Shown: positions 33,001 to 45,728, counted from the stretch's first letter. The stretch: 64,000 bases of DNA from Gonatopus flavifemur (GCA_018340375.1 JAFFJZ010000086.1:124001-188000); one strand, 5' to 3'. Notes: generated by a model not told the origin, from the sequence alone. Numbers and translations: made by a program.

Positions 33001-36000
33001 TGTAACGTACGTTGAAGTTTTCGATATTTTTTAAACCCCTAAAGACATACTATATATATACGTCTTACGACAACATATATATACATACACCTATACAGGT
33101 CCTACTTCTCGTATGTGTACACGTAAACGTAAGCGTACGAAACGTAAGGCCCGATACGTGCGCACATGAGAATTTTCATGTAGGTAATCGATCGAATGAA
33201 AAATCTCTCCACGAACTCTTTTACCCTCATAGAAAATATCGATATCGATATGACAGTTTTCTTTTTCTATTTTCTAAAATGACTACTGCAGACAATACAG
33301 TTTTCCCTAAACCCTATCGAAATTCATGATACCATACGATACCCCACTATGAAACGGTTCCTCTTCTCCGCCACTGACGAACAGACAAGGAAAACATGAG
33401 ACAGAACGAGTCCACTGAGATAACCGACTTGACGAAAATTCTTTCAAAATCAATACTCACCCACTACAACCATATAATAAACATCAAACGTACCTAAGAC
33501 AGAGCCTCTTTTCTTCTCGATTTTTTCATATAAACGAATCGACAGACGAAAGACGACACGACCTACCATAAACAACCCTACCATAAAGGAACGGTATAGA
33601 CGCATGGTCAACTCTCCTTACAACCGAAGAAATATGTCTCAATCCCAACACTATGCATAAAAACTTCTGTAAAATTTTCACCACAGATATTCAGCTTAGT
33701 GAACATTCTTATAAAATATTTCAATATTAATCAACAACTTTGATCAAATTATATATAGATGAATTTATCTTTTAGAACACTATGTCTCTCTCTCTATCTT
33801 TGTCCTGTTCTCTCTCTCTTGCCATTCGATACGTATAATTGAGTATAATTTCTTTTGATAATCTCAAATCAACTGTTCATATGAACTCTTTATAAACTCT
33901 TTCTGAATAATAGAGGAATCCTTCTTCTCTCGTCCTTTTCTGATTTCCAGTAAATTTTCATAGTATTTTCAAACTTCCAATAAATTTCATCAAACTTTTG
34001 GAACTCTTTATAATCTTTTGAAACTATGTGAATTCTTTTTCCATCCCTCCAAATATTATCGAATTTGTATAAATCAACACATATTTCATGATAGTAAATC
34101 ATTATCTTGCACAAATATTACCGAAGAACTCTTTTTGAGCTCTTTTTCACCAACAACCTTGAATAGGTTTATTGATAAATGAACGAATAAATTCAATTAA
34201 ATAATCCTGCCCTTGTAGATCTACAAACAGATAATCCTATATAACTATCAACGAATAAGAGTTCGATAAATTTAGTAACTTCGAATGTCACTGTCTCTCT
34301 CACTCTTTCCTCATTTCACTCACAGGAACCGATAAAATTCTGCTACGCTGATTTCTCTCAATTCATTGGATGAATTATGATTAGATGATCTAAATGAAGA
34401 TTGAACAAAATACCCTGAACCATGTAATCAAGGAATTCAACGTCATGTTGATACATGTGTATATGTATATATATGTGTGTTCTTCTCTCTCTCACCCTAT
34501 AAAGTAACACGATTCAACAGAATAAAAACCTAGAGAAGCCTTGATAAAAGATGATTAAATATATAATGAATACTCGTAATCATAAGAATTAACATCTATG
34601 AAATCACCCTAGTGAATATATATATATATGTAAATGCAAATTCTCATGTGAAAAAATTCACTTCAAAGTAACGATTCGAAAAATATTTCAATATTCCAAA
34701 TAATACATTCACGACAACATAAACCAGATTCTCATCGTAAATTTCGAATCGAATCAATTGTTCTATAAAAATCAAAGTTACATATATATATATATATAAT
34801 CCTGAAATACATGAAAATAAGAAAATTCATCTGACTCTTCGAACGCTCAACGTAAAGCGAGGGAGGAACGTAGCGCGTCGAGGATTTGAACATCAGATAA
34901 AATAGTAGATAATTTTCTAGATACCCGAAATATTATAGGACAGAAAATTTTTGATTTTGAGTACCACTGGGAGCGAGTTTCTTGAACTCTCATTGGTACA
35001 ATTTAAGAACCATTCTCACCGCGCGACCTTGGACCAATCGTTGCCCTTGAAGGAAAATCGAGCCCTTTGAATATCGCATGATTTCTTCATTTTGAACCAC
35101 TCTTTCCTCGACTCCTTTGAGACAACACCATATTCACATTAACATCAGTCCTTCTTAGGACTTCTACAACCTCTACTACAACTACTACTACTTCTGCTAC
35201 AACTACCGTTACGGCACGCTACGCGGTCATCCTCACCGACACACGGTTGTGTCGCTCCATCGGTTAGTATTTCCTTAAGGAATACTAATTCTTTCTTCAA
35301 ACTGCGGTCCTGTGTTACTCAACCAGACCATCTAAGCAGTATACGCATTCGCAAGAACGAGATAGCACCTTCGAGAAGGGGGAAAACAACAAAAGTGAGT
35401 GGAGTTTTCCACAATTCGGGTGGGAAAAGGAACTGAGTTTCCTTTCTTTTTTCGAAAATTCAAAATCAGTGCTTATCGTGTCTGTTCAAAAGGGAAAAAT
35501 ATTCTTTGTTCCGTGGTGAATTTAACCTTCTTTATTTTTTTATTGAATTCATTCATGTGTTCAATAATAGATTCAACCACGTGGGAATTAAATTTAATTA
35601 TTTTCCTCTAATCGTCTTTCTTTTTTTGTTCAGTGAAGGTCAAGGTTGAAAGTAAAATCACCGATCTTAGAAGAAGAAATCCATTATATAAAACAAAGGA
35701 TCGAGGAACGGGACCTCGATATTAAAAACAATCGCGCTCCAACCTCTAGTGTAGCCTGGAGGAATTTCAAACGAAATGCAGCCCGCGACGATAGAAATCT
35801 TGCCCAACTCTCCAAAGAGTTGAGATTAGGTTAAGTTATTAGATAATCTATGTATTTTCAAAAAATCTTTGGAAGTTAGACAAGAACTTGTTTACAAGGA
35901 GGATTGAGATCTCACAGAAGACTCTCCTTGTAAAACCTTGTATGGGAATCATCACTCCTGCCCTTCATGTGAATAATAGAAATCAAATTTCCAACAATTT

Positions 36001-36329
36001 CTTTCTCCCACCTACGTGCACTTCAAAGCATTCGTGCTCATTGTACGAAGTCCCACGGAAGAAATTGTTCCTTCCTTTTCCATCTTCTATATTCCTTTCG
36101 ACGGCAATGAAGTTAACTCAGACGTCATCTTTTCCCTTCCTAATCCCCTCTTTCCAACCACATTGCAATTCCATACTATATGCTTAAAACTTACCTGGAC
36201 AGCAAACGCGGTCAATGTATTCATGCTTTATAGATAAACGGACTCCTCTTTCTAATATACTTGCCTCTCTCTCACTTTCTCTCCACTATACAATATACGT
36301 GGGTATATACCTCTCTTTCTAGTACTCAC

Positions 36330-36364
<35 letters not shown>

Positions 36365-36834
36365 ATAGGAAACACATATACATCTTCCTCTATCAATCTT
36401 CCGCTCTTTGCATATAATTATGCCATTATTGGAGGGCTCAATTTCCTTCAATAAAACAATTTAAAGGTCGAAATTTTACTAAAGGGAAAAAATACACCAA
36501 ATGAATAAGTCACTTTTAATTACTGAGTAACCCTCAGAATTAGAAGGATTTTCCATTTTTTATGTTTTAAAAACCAAAATTAACAAATTATCTCTTATTA
36601 CCGAGCAACCCTCGGAATTTGAATATGTTGTTCAATTTACGTTTTCTCTTTTCTTTTTGAACTGTATCAAATGAAAATATTCACTGAGTAACCCTTCGGA
36701 ATATTTCAATGATTAATATCAAATTTATAATTGTATTAACCGAAGAATCAACCAAATTTTTCGTAATCCTCTCAATTTAAAATGTTGTAACTATAGTAAC
36801 GAATTATTATTCAATAAATCAATAAATAAATATA

Positions 36835-38867
36835 CAGGGTGGGGCATTTAAAGTGTCGCGGGCGTTTTTTCCAAAAATAAAATGAGATACGAGAAAATTT
36901 TTCGGACAAAAATTGTAGGGTATCGAGGGGGACATCCGATGGTGGCCTTGGCTTTGACCCCAAATCTCATCTTCAAGGGCATTCTGAGGTCAACTCTTGT
37001 TTTTTGAATAGCATCTCATATTTTTTACTGCGGATTTGGATTCTAGGTCAAAAACCGAGAAACTTTTGTCTGAACCATTTTCCTGAAATCCGCAAAGATA
37101 GCGCTCTAATCGATATTGTTCCATACTGAATCTGACATTAGAATAACTCGAAAACGAAGGGTCTTGGAGGAGAATGTTTCGGACAAAAGTTGTCTGATTC
37201 CAAGGGGGACCCCTTGAACTGAAACGGAGGTGATGGGGTATAACAGACAAAACACAACACATTTCAATCGTCTACATCACTTGGATAATTTTAATGCAGT
37301 AGATGCTCAAAATGATGGCCTTCGACTTCAATACACATTTCAAAACGTTTTACAAAAGATTGCTGAACTCGTGCTAAAATATCTTCATTGATGCTCGCGC
37401 ATGCATTGATGATTCGTTGACGCATATTCTCAGGTGTAGTCGGTGCTTGTTGATAAACTGTATCTTTTATGTATCCCCATAAAAAAAAATCTGGGGAAGT
37501 AAGATCCGGAGAACGGGCAGGCCAATGAACTGGTCCACGACGTCCTATCCATCGTCTAGGATAATCTCTGTCCAATATTTCTCGAGCTGTGACTGCATAA
37601 TGGGATGGACAACCATCGTGTTGATACCACATATTCAATCGTTCCTGAATAGGTATGTCTTCAAGTAATGTTGGAAGTACTTGATCTGAGAAATGTCTGT
37701 ACTTCTCTCCATTTAGCGTATCTGCAATGAAGTCTACGGTCCAATGACTCGAGATCGAAAAATACCACACCAAACATTCACAGCCCATTGTCTTTGATGC
37801 TCTACTTGACGTAACCATCTTGGATTTTCTGTCGCCCAGTAATGCATATTATGTCGATTTACTTGACCATGATTGGTGAACGTCGACTCATCAGAAAATA
37901 ATATGTTGATGAAGTTGTTATTGTGCATTTGCGCTAGACCCCATCGACAAAACTGTACACGATTTTCGAAATCATCACCGTGAAGGTCTTGATGCAAACA
38001 AATGTGATACGGATGGAATTTGTGACGTTTCAGTATTCGAAGAACACTTCTTCGAGAAATTCCCGAATGGAGTTCAATTTCACGAGAGCTCACGTGTGGA
38101 TTATTGGCTACTGCAGCTAGTACATTAACTTCCGCATTTTCTCCGCTAACAGTTCTCATTCGATGTCGTTTTTCCCTTGTGACACTTCCCGTTTCTGAGA
38201 ATAATTTTGTAATGCGTTGAAAATACCTAATGGATGGCGTTGTTCTTTCAGGAAATCGTTCTTCATACAAGTCATATGCTTGTCTGGGTTCTTATGCACT
38301 TCACCGTAAATGTAGATCATATCGATCTTTTCAGAAACCGTGTATCGGATATCCATGATTTCCAATTTGTCATAAACCAAGTAATAATCAAATGTAACTG
38401 ACAAACTGACTTTCAAAATCGTGAATTTTCACTGAACCCCGTCGTTTGTTCACATCGCGTGAGCTCTGAATGGTGGTAATGTAGACGATTGAAATGTGTT
38501 GTGTATTGACAACTTTCGTACGAAACATTCTTTCGCAAGACCCTTCGTTTTCGAGTTATTCGAATGTCAGATTCAAAATGGAACAATATCGATTAGAGCG
38601 CCATTTTTGCGGATTTCAGGAAAATGGTTCAGACAAAAGTTTCTTGGTTTTTGACCTAGAATCCAAATCTGCAGTAAAAAATATGAGATGCTATTTAAAA
38701 AACAAGAGTTGATCTCAGAATGCCCTTGAAGATGAGATTTGAGGTCAATGCCAAGGCCACCATCGGATGTCCCCCTCGGTACCCTACAACTTTTGTCCGA
38801 AAAATTTTCTCGTATCTCACTTTATTTTCGGAAAAAACGCCCGCGACACTTTAAATGCCCCACCCTG
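36835..38867 (-). mobile_element. mariner-type transposon with ~430-bp inverted repeats, in the 3' LTR
   Basis: The ends CAGGGTGGGGCATTTAAAG and its inverse are flanked by TA (36833-36834, 38868-38869). The inverted repeats are unusually long, about 430 bp and about 93% identical by eye. The matching 5' LTR site (about 14250) is empty, so the insertion came after the giant element. Confidence 0.93.
37291..38356 (-). pseudogene. mariner/Tc1-type transposase with two frameshifts
   Basis: The N-terminal helix-turn-helix (DUF4817-like) begins at MDIRYTVSEK (ATG 38356). A first frameshift falls near 38270-38290. The middle part carries FSDESTF, the first catalytic Asp. A second frameshift falls near 37740-37790. 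The C-terminal part carries YQHDGCPSHYA and RSPDLTSPDFFLWGY, the remaining catalytic positions, and ends at 37291. All catalytic residues remain, so only indels disable it. Frames at 36990-37262 and 38494-38712 are copies of the long inverted repeats, not genes. Confidence 0.88.
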
Positions 38868-39024
38868 TATATGAGACAATTCATTTCAGCATCCTAACCC
38901 TGGTCCTTGTGTAGGCACATCCCTACCTAAAGCAGGGTAATCAGAGGGGTTGTCAGACTCTGATTTGACAATTCCTTAAAATATCCGCTCTTTTCAGATA
39001 GATCTTGAAGATTTTGACGTAACA

Positions 39025-39193
39025 GGCATACCGAAATTCATGACGTCACTCAAAATCATGCAATAATGTTTATACGTGAAGTTTCCGCAAGAAAATTGGT
39101 TGTTTCCGTCCGTTAATTATTGCATGTGCACGTTCCCCAAGTCAAACTACGTAGCAAGTTTATATTCTTGTATGTTCTCCAATAACTCAGTTC
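39025..39193. repeat. Inner end of the left foldback arm
   Basis: From GGCATACCGAAATTC (39025) to about 39165 the sequence matches the reverse complement of about 42720-42835, with decreasing identity. The left arm therefore continues on the far side of the giant element. Confidence 0.75.
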
Positions 39194-39704
39194 GACATGG
39201 GATGGATCATGCACATAAGAATTGTGCACTTATTTATTATGCACATAAGAAAATTGAATCCAATTTGTTCACATATTAATTTCAGTTGTTCCCCATACGT
39301 TTGATAAATGTTCACTGATAGTCGTGCACAGTGAATTGTACACATGAAAAAAAATGAGAAATATGAAATGTGAGATTGCGCACCTTACATTTCGCACGTT
39401 TGGGAATATTCAATATTGTTTTTTATGCGCAAGTTTTTGTGAATGAAAATCTTGTGCATGATTACTTGCGTATAAAAAACAATATTGAATATTCCCAAAG
39501 GTGCAAAATGTAAGGTGCACAATCTTACATTTTATATTTTTAATTTTTTTCCATGTGTACAATTCACTGTGCACGACTATCAGTGCACATTTATCAAACG
39601 TATTAGGAACAACTAAGATTGATATGTGAACAAATTTAATTCAATTTTCGTATGTCCATAATAAACAAGTGCACAATTCTTATGTGCATGATCCATCCCA
39701 TGTC
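39194..39704. mobile_element. 511-bp near-perfect hairpin with 8-bp target duplication
   Basis: GACATGGGATGGATCATGCA starts an arm of about 250 bases that is repeated inverted up to 39704, almost to the centre. CTCAGTTC flanks both sides (39186-39193, 39705-39712). The 8-bp duplication fits a hAT-type MITE. The motif GTGCAC recurs along the arms. No coding capacity. Confidence 0.88.
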
Positions 39705-39887
39705 CTCAGTTCTTCATGCGATAAACTTCGTCTTTATTTTCTCCGATTCACTTGATGATAATGTCAAATTCAATCACCCTAATGATAACTGATATTCATT
39801 TCTAATATTTTCATCACGTGTCACCAGTCTCATTACACTTTAGAATACTAATATTATCTAAATCATTGAACTCGAAATTCAGACATA

Positions 39888-40713
39888 CACAGTTGGAAAT
39901 TTTGTGTTAAATTCAACACATTTCACATGTCCCAAACGGTCCACACATATTTTTGTGTCGATATCACATAATGTGTTTGTGTTAGCTAGTAACTCAAGCT
40001 TGATGTAAATAATATAACACAAGAGGATGTTGATGAATTTTTTATTGGAATTTCCGATCGTGTAAATTCAACACATGAGTACTGTCAAATGAAATCCAAA
40101 ATAAGTAGTGAATCAACAGTTCACGAGTGTAATTTATGGATTTTCCTTGATCAATCAAATGTGAAAATCACACTTCTTTCGTGTTGAAATAATGCATAAG
40201 AATCAATTGAAAAAAACAGTACTCCAATTAGCATTGAACATGGATCGTCGGGACCGAATGTTGGAGCTGTATCACTCAAGCCACTGCTGGTCCTTTGGTT
40301 GAGTGTACTCTCTTTGCATATATCAACTCGCACTCTATCTTCAAATTAACATATCTAGAAAACGAATTCCCATTAGAATGAGAGTCGGAACCAAAATTAA
40401 TGAATAGTTCTTCCGACAACTACCAAAGTTAGACGTACATGAAAGTTTCATAAAAAAATAGCCCGCACCACTGGCGATCTCCCCTTGGTAGTTGAGAACA
40501 ACACAATTTTTATGTTCAATCTTGAGTTGAATAAAATTTGTATCATTTGGACACTTTTTTTGACTCGTTTGAATGATTTCACATTATAAATCAGTTGAGA
40601 TCTGATTACACAAGGACTGTCTGTAGAAGTTAGACGTGCTTGTGTTGAATATTTAACAGAAAATTCATGACACACGGATTTTTTAACACATTTACACAAA
40701 ATTTTCAACTGTG
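39888..40713. mobile_element. 826-bp MITE with TA target duplication
   Basis: The ends CACAGTTGGAAATTTTGTG and, inverted, CACAGTTGAAAATTTTGTG are flanked by TA (39886-39887, 40714-40715), consistent with a Tc1/mariner-type MITE. The interior is noncoding; the short frames at 40151-40333 and 40448-40735 on the minus strand are not supported. The stretch 39713-39887 before it shows nothing recognisable. Confidence 0.7.
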
Positions 40714-40843
40714 TACTATTGTTCATCCTATACAACTATATTGATTATTTTTCTCTGATATTCGAATATTTTCCCTCACCTGCCGAGGGTAATTGATTTT
40801 CGGCCCGCTTTTTTTCCTTCTCGCACTCATTATCACTTGAAAT

Positions 40844-42514
40844 ATGGCACCAAAACGCAAAAGAAAGTCAACAAACCGTGCAGATTATGAGGTGTACACA
40901 TTGGATGATGATTATGATCAAATATTACTCCTACCAAATTCAAATGATCCTGGAGACTCAGATGAAGAATCCGATATCGATTACGATGGCAATTCCAATG
41001 AAATAGATGAAATTCTATCCGAGTGTTCAGACAAAAAAGTATCTAGGTCATATGATGATAACCAAACAAAGTTGGAGAGAGATCATGATTATGTTTGGGT
41101 TGATGGTGAGCAAAAGTATAACGATGAACTGATGAATGAATGTTTTCTCAGTGGAAGTCAAAAAAGATCCATACGTGAATCTCCACATGTTCAACTATTT
41201 GAACACTTTTTTTCAATTGAAATGAAAAATTATATAGTGGAAGCCACCAAAGAGAATGGATATACTCTAAGTCTGAATGATTCGGACACTTATTTAGGAA
41301 TTTTGATTTTATCAAGCTTTAATAAACGTGAATCTCAAAAAGATTATTGGTCCCTTGACCCTCTTTTAAGTTGCGAAATTGTCTGATCTGCCATGTCACG
41401 TGATACTTTTCTTGAAATCAAATCTAACATGAAGTATTCAAAAACTAGCGATGAAAAAAAAGATGATAAAGCTTGGCGAGTTCGGGTATTGTTGGACAAA
41501 TTCCGTAAGAATATTCAAAAATTTGGGATTTTTGAACCTGCGTTATCGGTGGACGAAATGATGGCTAAATCTTATGCCAGAACCAGCTTGAAGCAATTCA
41601 TCCGCGGAAAACCGATACGATTCGGTTTGAAATTTTGGGGACTTTGTTCGGCAAACGGATATTTGTTTGATCTCGATCTGTACTGTGGAAAGGGATCACG
41701 AGTTGATAAACTAAACAAATGCGCCCTCGGTACAAAAGTGGTCATGCATCTATTGGATAAATTTCTCAAGGATACACCCTACTCTACCATATCGAAATAT
41801 CATTTGTATCATGACAATTATTTCACTAGCATTGATCTCATGTTGCACCTGAGAAAATTGGGACTGAAATCCACAGGAACTATTCGAGACAACAGAATAT
41901 CGGCTAAAAACATAATTCATAAAAAAACTCCCAGAGGCACATTTGTTTCAAAACATGATCAAAAGAGTGGAATCAATTATGTCAGTGTGATGGATTCCAA
42001 GCAGGTCTCTATAGCTTCATCAGCTACAGGAGTGACTCCAATGTTACCCTCAGAACGAGATAGTGCAAAAGATCATTCAAGAATATCTCTTCCATTCCCT
42101 CGCGCTTTTCATGTTTACGATCGATTCATGGGTGGAGTAGATCTCTACGACAGTCACTGCAACAACGTGCAGACATATATATGTAGTAAAAAGTGGACTT
42201 ATGTAGTGTTCACACGTTCAATTCGAGCCGCTATCACAAATGCACTTGTGATTCATAATTCATCAGATCCTGAATCAGAAAAGATTGGTACGAAAGATGT
42301 TGCTATGAGTATTGCTAGACATTATTTGGATATTGGACAGAAGAGGTATAATAAAAAACATAACTTTCGTCGCGAAACAAGTAAAAAAAAATGTTCCACA
42401 AAGGGATGTATCATTCGCACATACATATACTGCTGCACTTGTGATTTGTATTATTGTAAAAATTGTGCAGACAGATTTCATGCGAATCTTCAAGGAGAAA
42501 AAGTGGAAGAATGA
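40844..42514 (+). pseudogene. piggyBac-type transposase with a single premature stop
   Basis: The frame has 556 codons from ATG 40844, interrupted only by TGA at 41384-41386 (probably CGA, Arg, originally). The N-terminus is acidic. The catalytic aspartates sit in ALSVDEMM, YHLYHDNYF and MGGVDLYD. The C-terminus has the Cys-rich zinc domain (CSTKGC, YCCTC, YYCKNC). It sits between the two arms of the large foldback, so it may be that element's own transposase; I did not find TTAA at the outer ends. It encodes cut-and-paste DNA transposition. Confidence 0.9.
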
Positions 42515-42732
42515 AAGCTCTCTATCGATAATTCAGGCTTAAAGATGAACAGAATGAGCTTGTTTAGTAATGTATGAGGTCATGAGTGAAAAAGAGGGAA
42601 CATAAAAAAGAATATGGAAATATAATTGAAAAATTGAAAAAAATAAAAACAATACGAAAAAAAATCAAAAATTCAAAAAATACAAAAAAAAAAGGAGAGA
42701 CTCTTGCCACGTGGTTGGAGTTGAGAAACGTT
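42515..42732. other. A-rich stretch after the piggyBac gene
   Basis: A long A-rich run (about 42590-42695) separates the transposase from the right arm. The 72-codon plus frame here is low-complexity and is not treated as a gene. Confidence 0.4.
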
Positions 42733-44074
42733 CATATGAAACGGCTGACGGACGGAAATAACCAATTTTCTTCCGTGAAACCCTGTATAAACATTATTGC
42801 ATGATTTTGAGTCATATCATGAGTTTCGGTATGCCACATTGGATCCGCCATCTGGAATTATTGGAATCCAACTCCAAATACGTTGTCAGCGACCCCGAAA
42901 ACCCCTCGTATACACATTTTCTCGTGATTTAGAAGCATTTTATCAATTTCAGTATGCCATTTTGAATCCGCCATCTTGAATTTTGGAAATCTGATGCTGA
43001 ATTCGTTGTCAGTGACCTCAAGAACCCCAGTATACCGGTTTTCATCCATCTTCCAGAGTTTCCTCGAATTTTCGTCCGCCATTTTGAATTCTGGAAATCT
43101 AATGCTGAATTCGTGATCAGCGACCTCAATAACTTCGGTGGATCGATTTCAATCCATCTCCGAGGCTTTTTTTTTTACTTTTCATCCACCATCTTAGGTC
43201 CGCCATCTTGAATTTTGGAAATCTGATAATGGATTCGTAATCAGGAACCTCAAAAACCTAAGCATACCGATTTTCATCCATTTTCGAGGCTTTTTCTGAC
43301 TGATCGTCCGCCATCTTGGATCCGTCATTTTGAATTTTGAAAATCTGATGTTTGATTCGTAGTCAGCGACCTCAAAAACCTCCGGGTGTTTCTGTTGAAG
43401 AATACTGAACGAATAAAATTATATGTTCTGTCAATTTTCTCTTGATTCTCAGAATTGCGAGTTATTTTGGTGAATATATGGTAAATTGAGAGAGGTTACG
43501 TCTCCTTCAAGTCTGGGAAAAAATTCTATCGTGAAGTTGAGATATTTTGTGCACCCTTGGTTGATTTTTTGAATAACTTTGAGTGCATTTTCAACCCGTG
43601 AAAAAATCACAAAGTCAAATATCCTCCAATTTTTTGTCGACTTTTCATTTCAAATCGGCCATATTGGAATTCCAGCGCCATCTGAAGGTAATTTTGACCT
43701 CAGCAACCGAAAGAGCAACCTCGAAAATAGTAGGTAGGGTATTTTTGCCATGAGTTTTTAATGATTTATATATCATTTGCAACGTTTGAAATTACAGTCA
43801 AAATCCTGCATTTCCCGGACTTGATGGGTTAATGTTGAAAAACATTGATTTTCGATTGAAAAAATAGGTGCTTCTCATTTTCTTCTTGAAAACTATCGAT
43901 CATAGAAAAAAATTGTGAAGGGACACTCCGATTGATTCTTCAAGCCCGTTCACCCAGTATTTTTAGATTTTCAAGATTCCGATGTTTATGTCGAACCTCC
44001 ACGTGGCGGCTTGAACAATACTTTTACCGCTTTTCGAACGCATCGTCGGTTATGCTTTCCGTGGGCTCAATTTG
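42733..44074. repeat. Right arm of the large foldback (inverted copy of the left arm)
   Basis: Read in reverse it matches, in order, left-arm pieces at 67-313, 3746-3835, 4698-4843, 9867-10510 and 39025-39165, with every left-arm gap explained by an insertion. It carries about five 122-bp tandem units (42850-43400). It ends at GGGCTCAATT (about 44074), mirroring AATTGAGCCC at 65. Its uninterrupted state gives the pre-insertion sequence for the elements in the left arm. Confidence 0.85.
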
Positions 44075-44130
44075 TGATTTTCGTTTGTTTATATTCTCAG
44101 TTCGCCTCCATTTTAGTATATTGAACATTC

Positions 44131-45275
44131 CCCTGGTAAAAAAAATCTCTCTGAATCTCTCTGAATTCCTCTAAATCTCCGGGAATTTAATGTATTCAGA
44201 TTAGGAAGCTTCCTCTGAATTCCTCTGAATCTCTGTGGATTACTCTGAATCTTCCAAAATTCCTCTGAAGATTCCTAAAGAATTTCACGCACAATTTTTC
44301 TCAATTTATCTTCCTTCTGAAGTCTCTGAAACTTCCAGAAGGCCTCTGAAATGCAGGACCAAGAACTGTACTGAATTCATTCCTCTCTGAATTCCTCAGA
44401 CCTGCCCGGATCTCTCTAAGTTCCTCTGAATCTTTCTGAATTTTTATGGAGAATCCCACGCACAATTTTTCCCAATTCACCTGTCCCTGTGAGTCTCTGA
44501 CACTCCCTGAATACCTTTGGAATCCTAACCCAAAAATTTATCTGAATTAATTTTTCTCTGAATTTCTCTGAATTACGCTGAACCTTCCCAAATTCTTCTG
44601 AATATTCCTGGAAAAGCTCTACACACATATTTTCCCTAATTCACCTATCTTTGCGAGTCTCTGACATTCCCTGAATACTTCTGAAATCCTGAACCAAAAA
44701 TTTTACTGAATTAATTGCTCTATGAGTTTCTCTGAATTCACGTGAATCTCTCTGAATCTCTCTGAATCTTCCTGAAAAATCCCACGCACAATTTCTCCTA
44801 ATTCACATGTCCCTGTGAGTCTCCGACACTCCCTGAATACCTCTGAAATCCTGAACCAGAAATTTAGCTGAATCAATTCCTCTCTGAATTTCTCTGAATT
44901 TCTCTGAATCTCTCTGAATTACTCTGAATCTTTCTAAATTCCTCTGAATATTCCTGTAAAGTTCTACGCACAATCTTTCTGAATTCATCCATCTCTGAAA
45001 GCGTCTGACACCCCTTGAACGCCTCTGAAATGCAGGACCAAGAATTTTACTGAATTTGTTCCTCTCTGGATTTCCCAGAATTTCCCTGCATTTCTCTGAG
45101 TTCCTCTAAATTTCCCTGAATCCTTGTGAAAAATTCAAAGCACAAGTTCTCTCAATCCACTAGGCTCTGAAATCCTCTGAACCACGCTGAATTGCTCTGA
45201 ATTTCTCTGATTCTCTCTGAATCTCTCTGAAGCGTGAAATTTTCAGAGGGATTCAGAGAGATTTTTTCACCAGGG
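44131..45275. repeat. CTCTGAATT satellite in ~170-bp higher-order units, with inverted ends
   Basis: The body is built from CTCTGAATT-like 9-11 base words. Longer landmarks (ACGCACAATTTTTC and relatives) recur near 44286, 44458, 44621, 44784, 44968 and 45139, giving about six units of 163-184 bp. The block starts CCCTGGTAAAAAAAATCTCTC and ends with its inverse (ATTTTTTCACCAGGG), so it may be a MITE that amplified internally. Minus-strand frames inside (44416-44628, 44803-44988) are repeat translations. No target duplication was certain. Confidence 0.8.
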
Positions 45276-45728
45276 TCACCATTCTCACAGCGTTTTATTA
45301 CTAGAATCAGTTTATTCAGAATCACGTGGTGGAGTCTTCACAACGTATTCTGGAATTTGTGATATATACTTTGAGAATTTCAAATCACTCATGTATTAAC
45401 GCCTAATGTCTGGGAAAGAGAACAATGAGACTGCTCGACGAAGAAAACAACACGTTGAAAAATGGCAGAAAAATGTCAACAAAGGATTTAGAAATGAGGT
45501 ACTATTTGCTGTATTAGTTCTTCCTCCATCAGTTTCCCCATTAGATTCAGTCAACGTGGGAAAAGAAATAACTTCTCACACAGCACGAAGAGTTCTAAAA
45601 GATTTCTTATAGAATACAAAAAGAACAATTTGGGAACTCCGTTGTTCTTCAAGAATAACGGAGTTCCCAAATGGTTCTTCTTGTGTTGCATAAGACATCT
45701 TTTAGAATAGTGCTATGACCACTATGTA
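45276..45728. other. Short intergenic stretch with an unassigned frame and a perfect small hairpin
   Basis: A 68-codon frame (45406-45612) begins MSGKENNETARRRKQ; I do not recognise it, and it may be a fragment. Just after it, TTTGGGAACTCCGTT and its inverse around 45631-45676 form a near-perfect hairpin. Confidence 0.35.

Larger units (their letters stand above)
10511..39024 (+). mobile_element. Giant Ty3/gypsy-type LTR element with env and accessory genes
   Basis: The LTRs start TGTAACG at 10511 and 33001 and end GACGTAACA at 14408 and 39024. The flanking GACA/GGCA is a 4-bp target duplication with one mutation. The unoccupied site is visible inverted in the right foldback arm near 42835, where the flanks join directly. 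Between the LTRs lie a tRNA-Ser type primer site, gag, pol, accessory frames, env and a purine tract. The span is 28.5 kb, or about 26.5 kb without the mariner in the 3' LTR; insect LTR elements are usually 5-10 kb. The LTRs differ by a few per cent plus indels, so the insertion is not new. Confidence 0.93.
33001..39024 (+). repeat. 3' LTR of the giant element, split by a mariner
   Basis: It starts TGTAACG like the 5' copy and resumes after the mariner (38870-39024) with the shared end. It is slightly longer than the 5' LTR, including one extra stretch around 36500-36540 with an additional small hairpin, so the 5' copy probably lost that part. The LTR small protein is frame-shifted here (35635 onward). 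Confidence 0.93.

Noticed and set aside
38494..38712. 72-codon plus-strand frame beside the mariner transposase
   Set aside because: It lies in the long inverted repeat and matches the minus-strand frame at 36990-37262.
44416..44988. Two minus-strand frames rich in SEKFRE-like words
   Set aside because: They are translations of the CTCTGAATT satellite.
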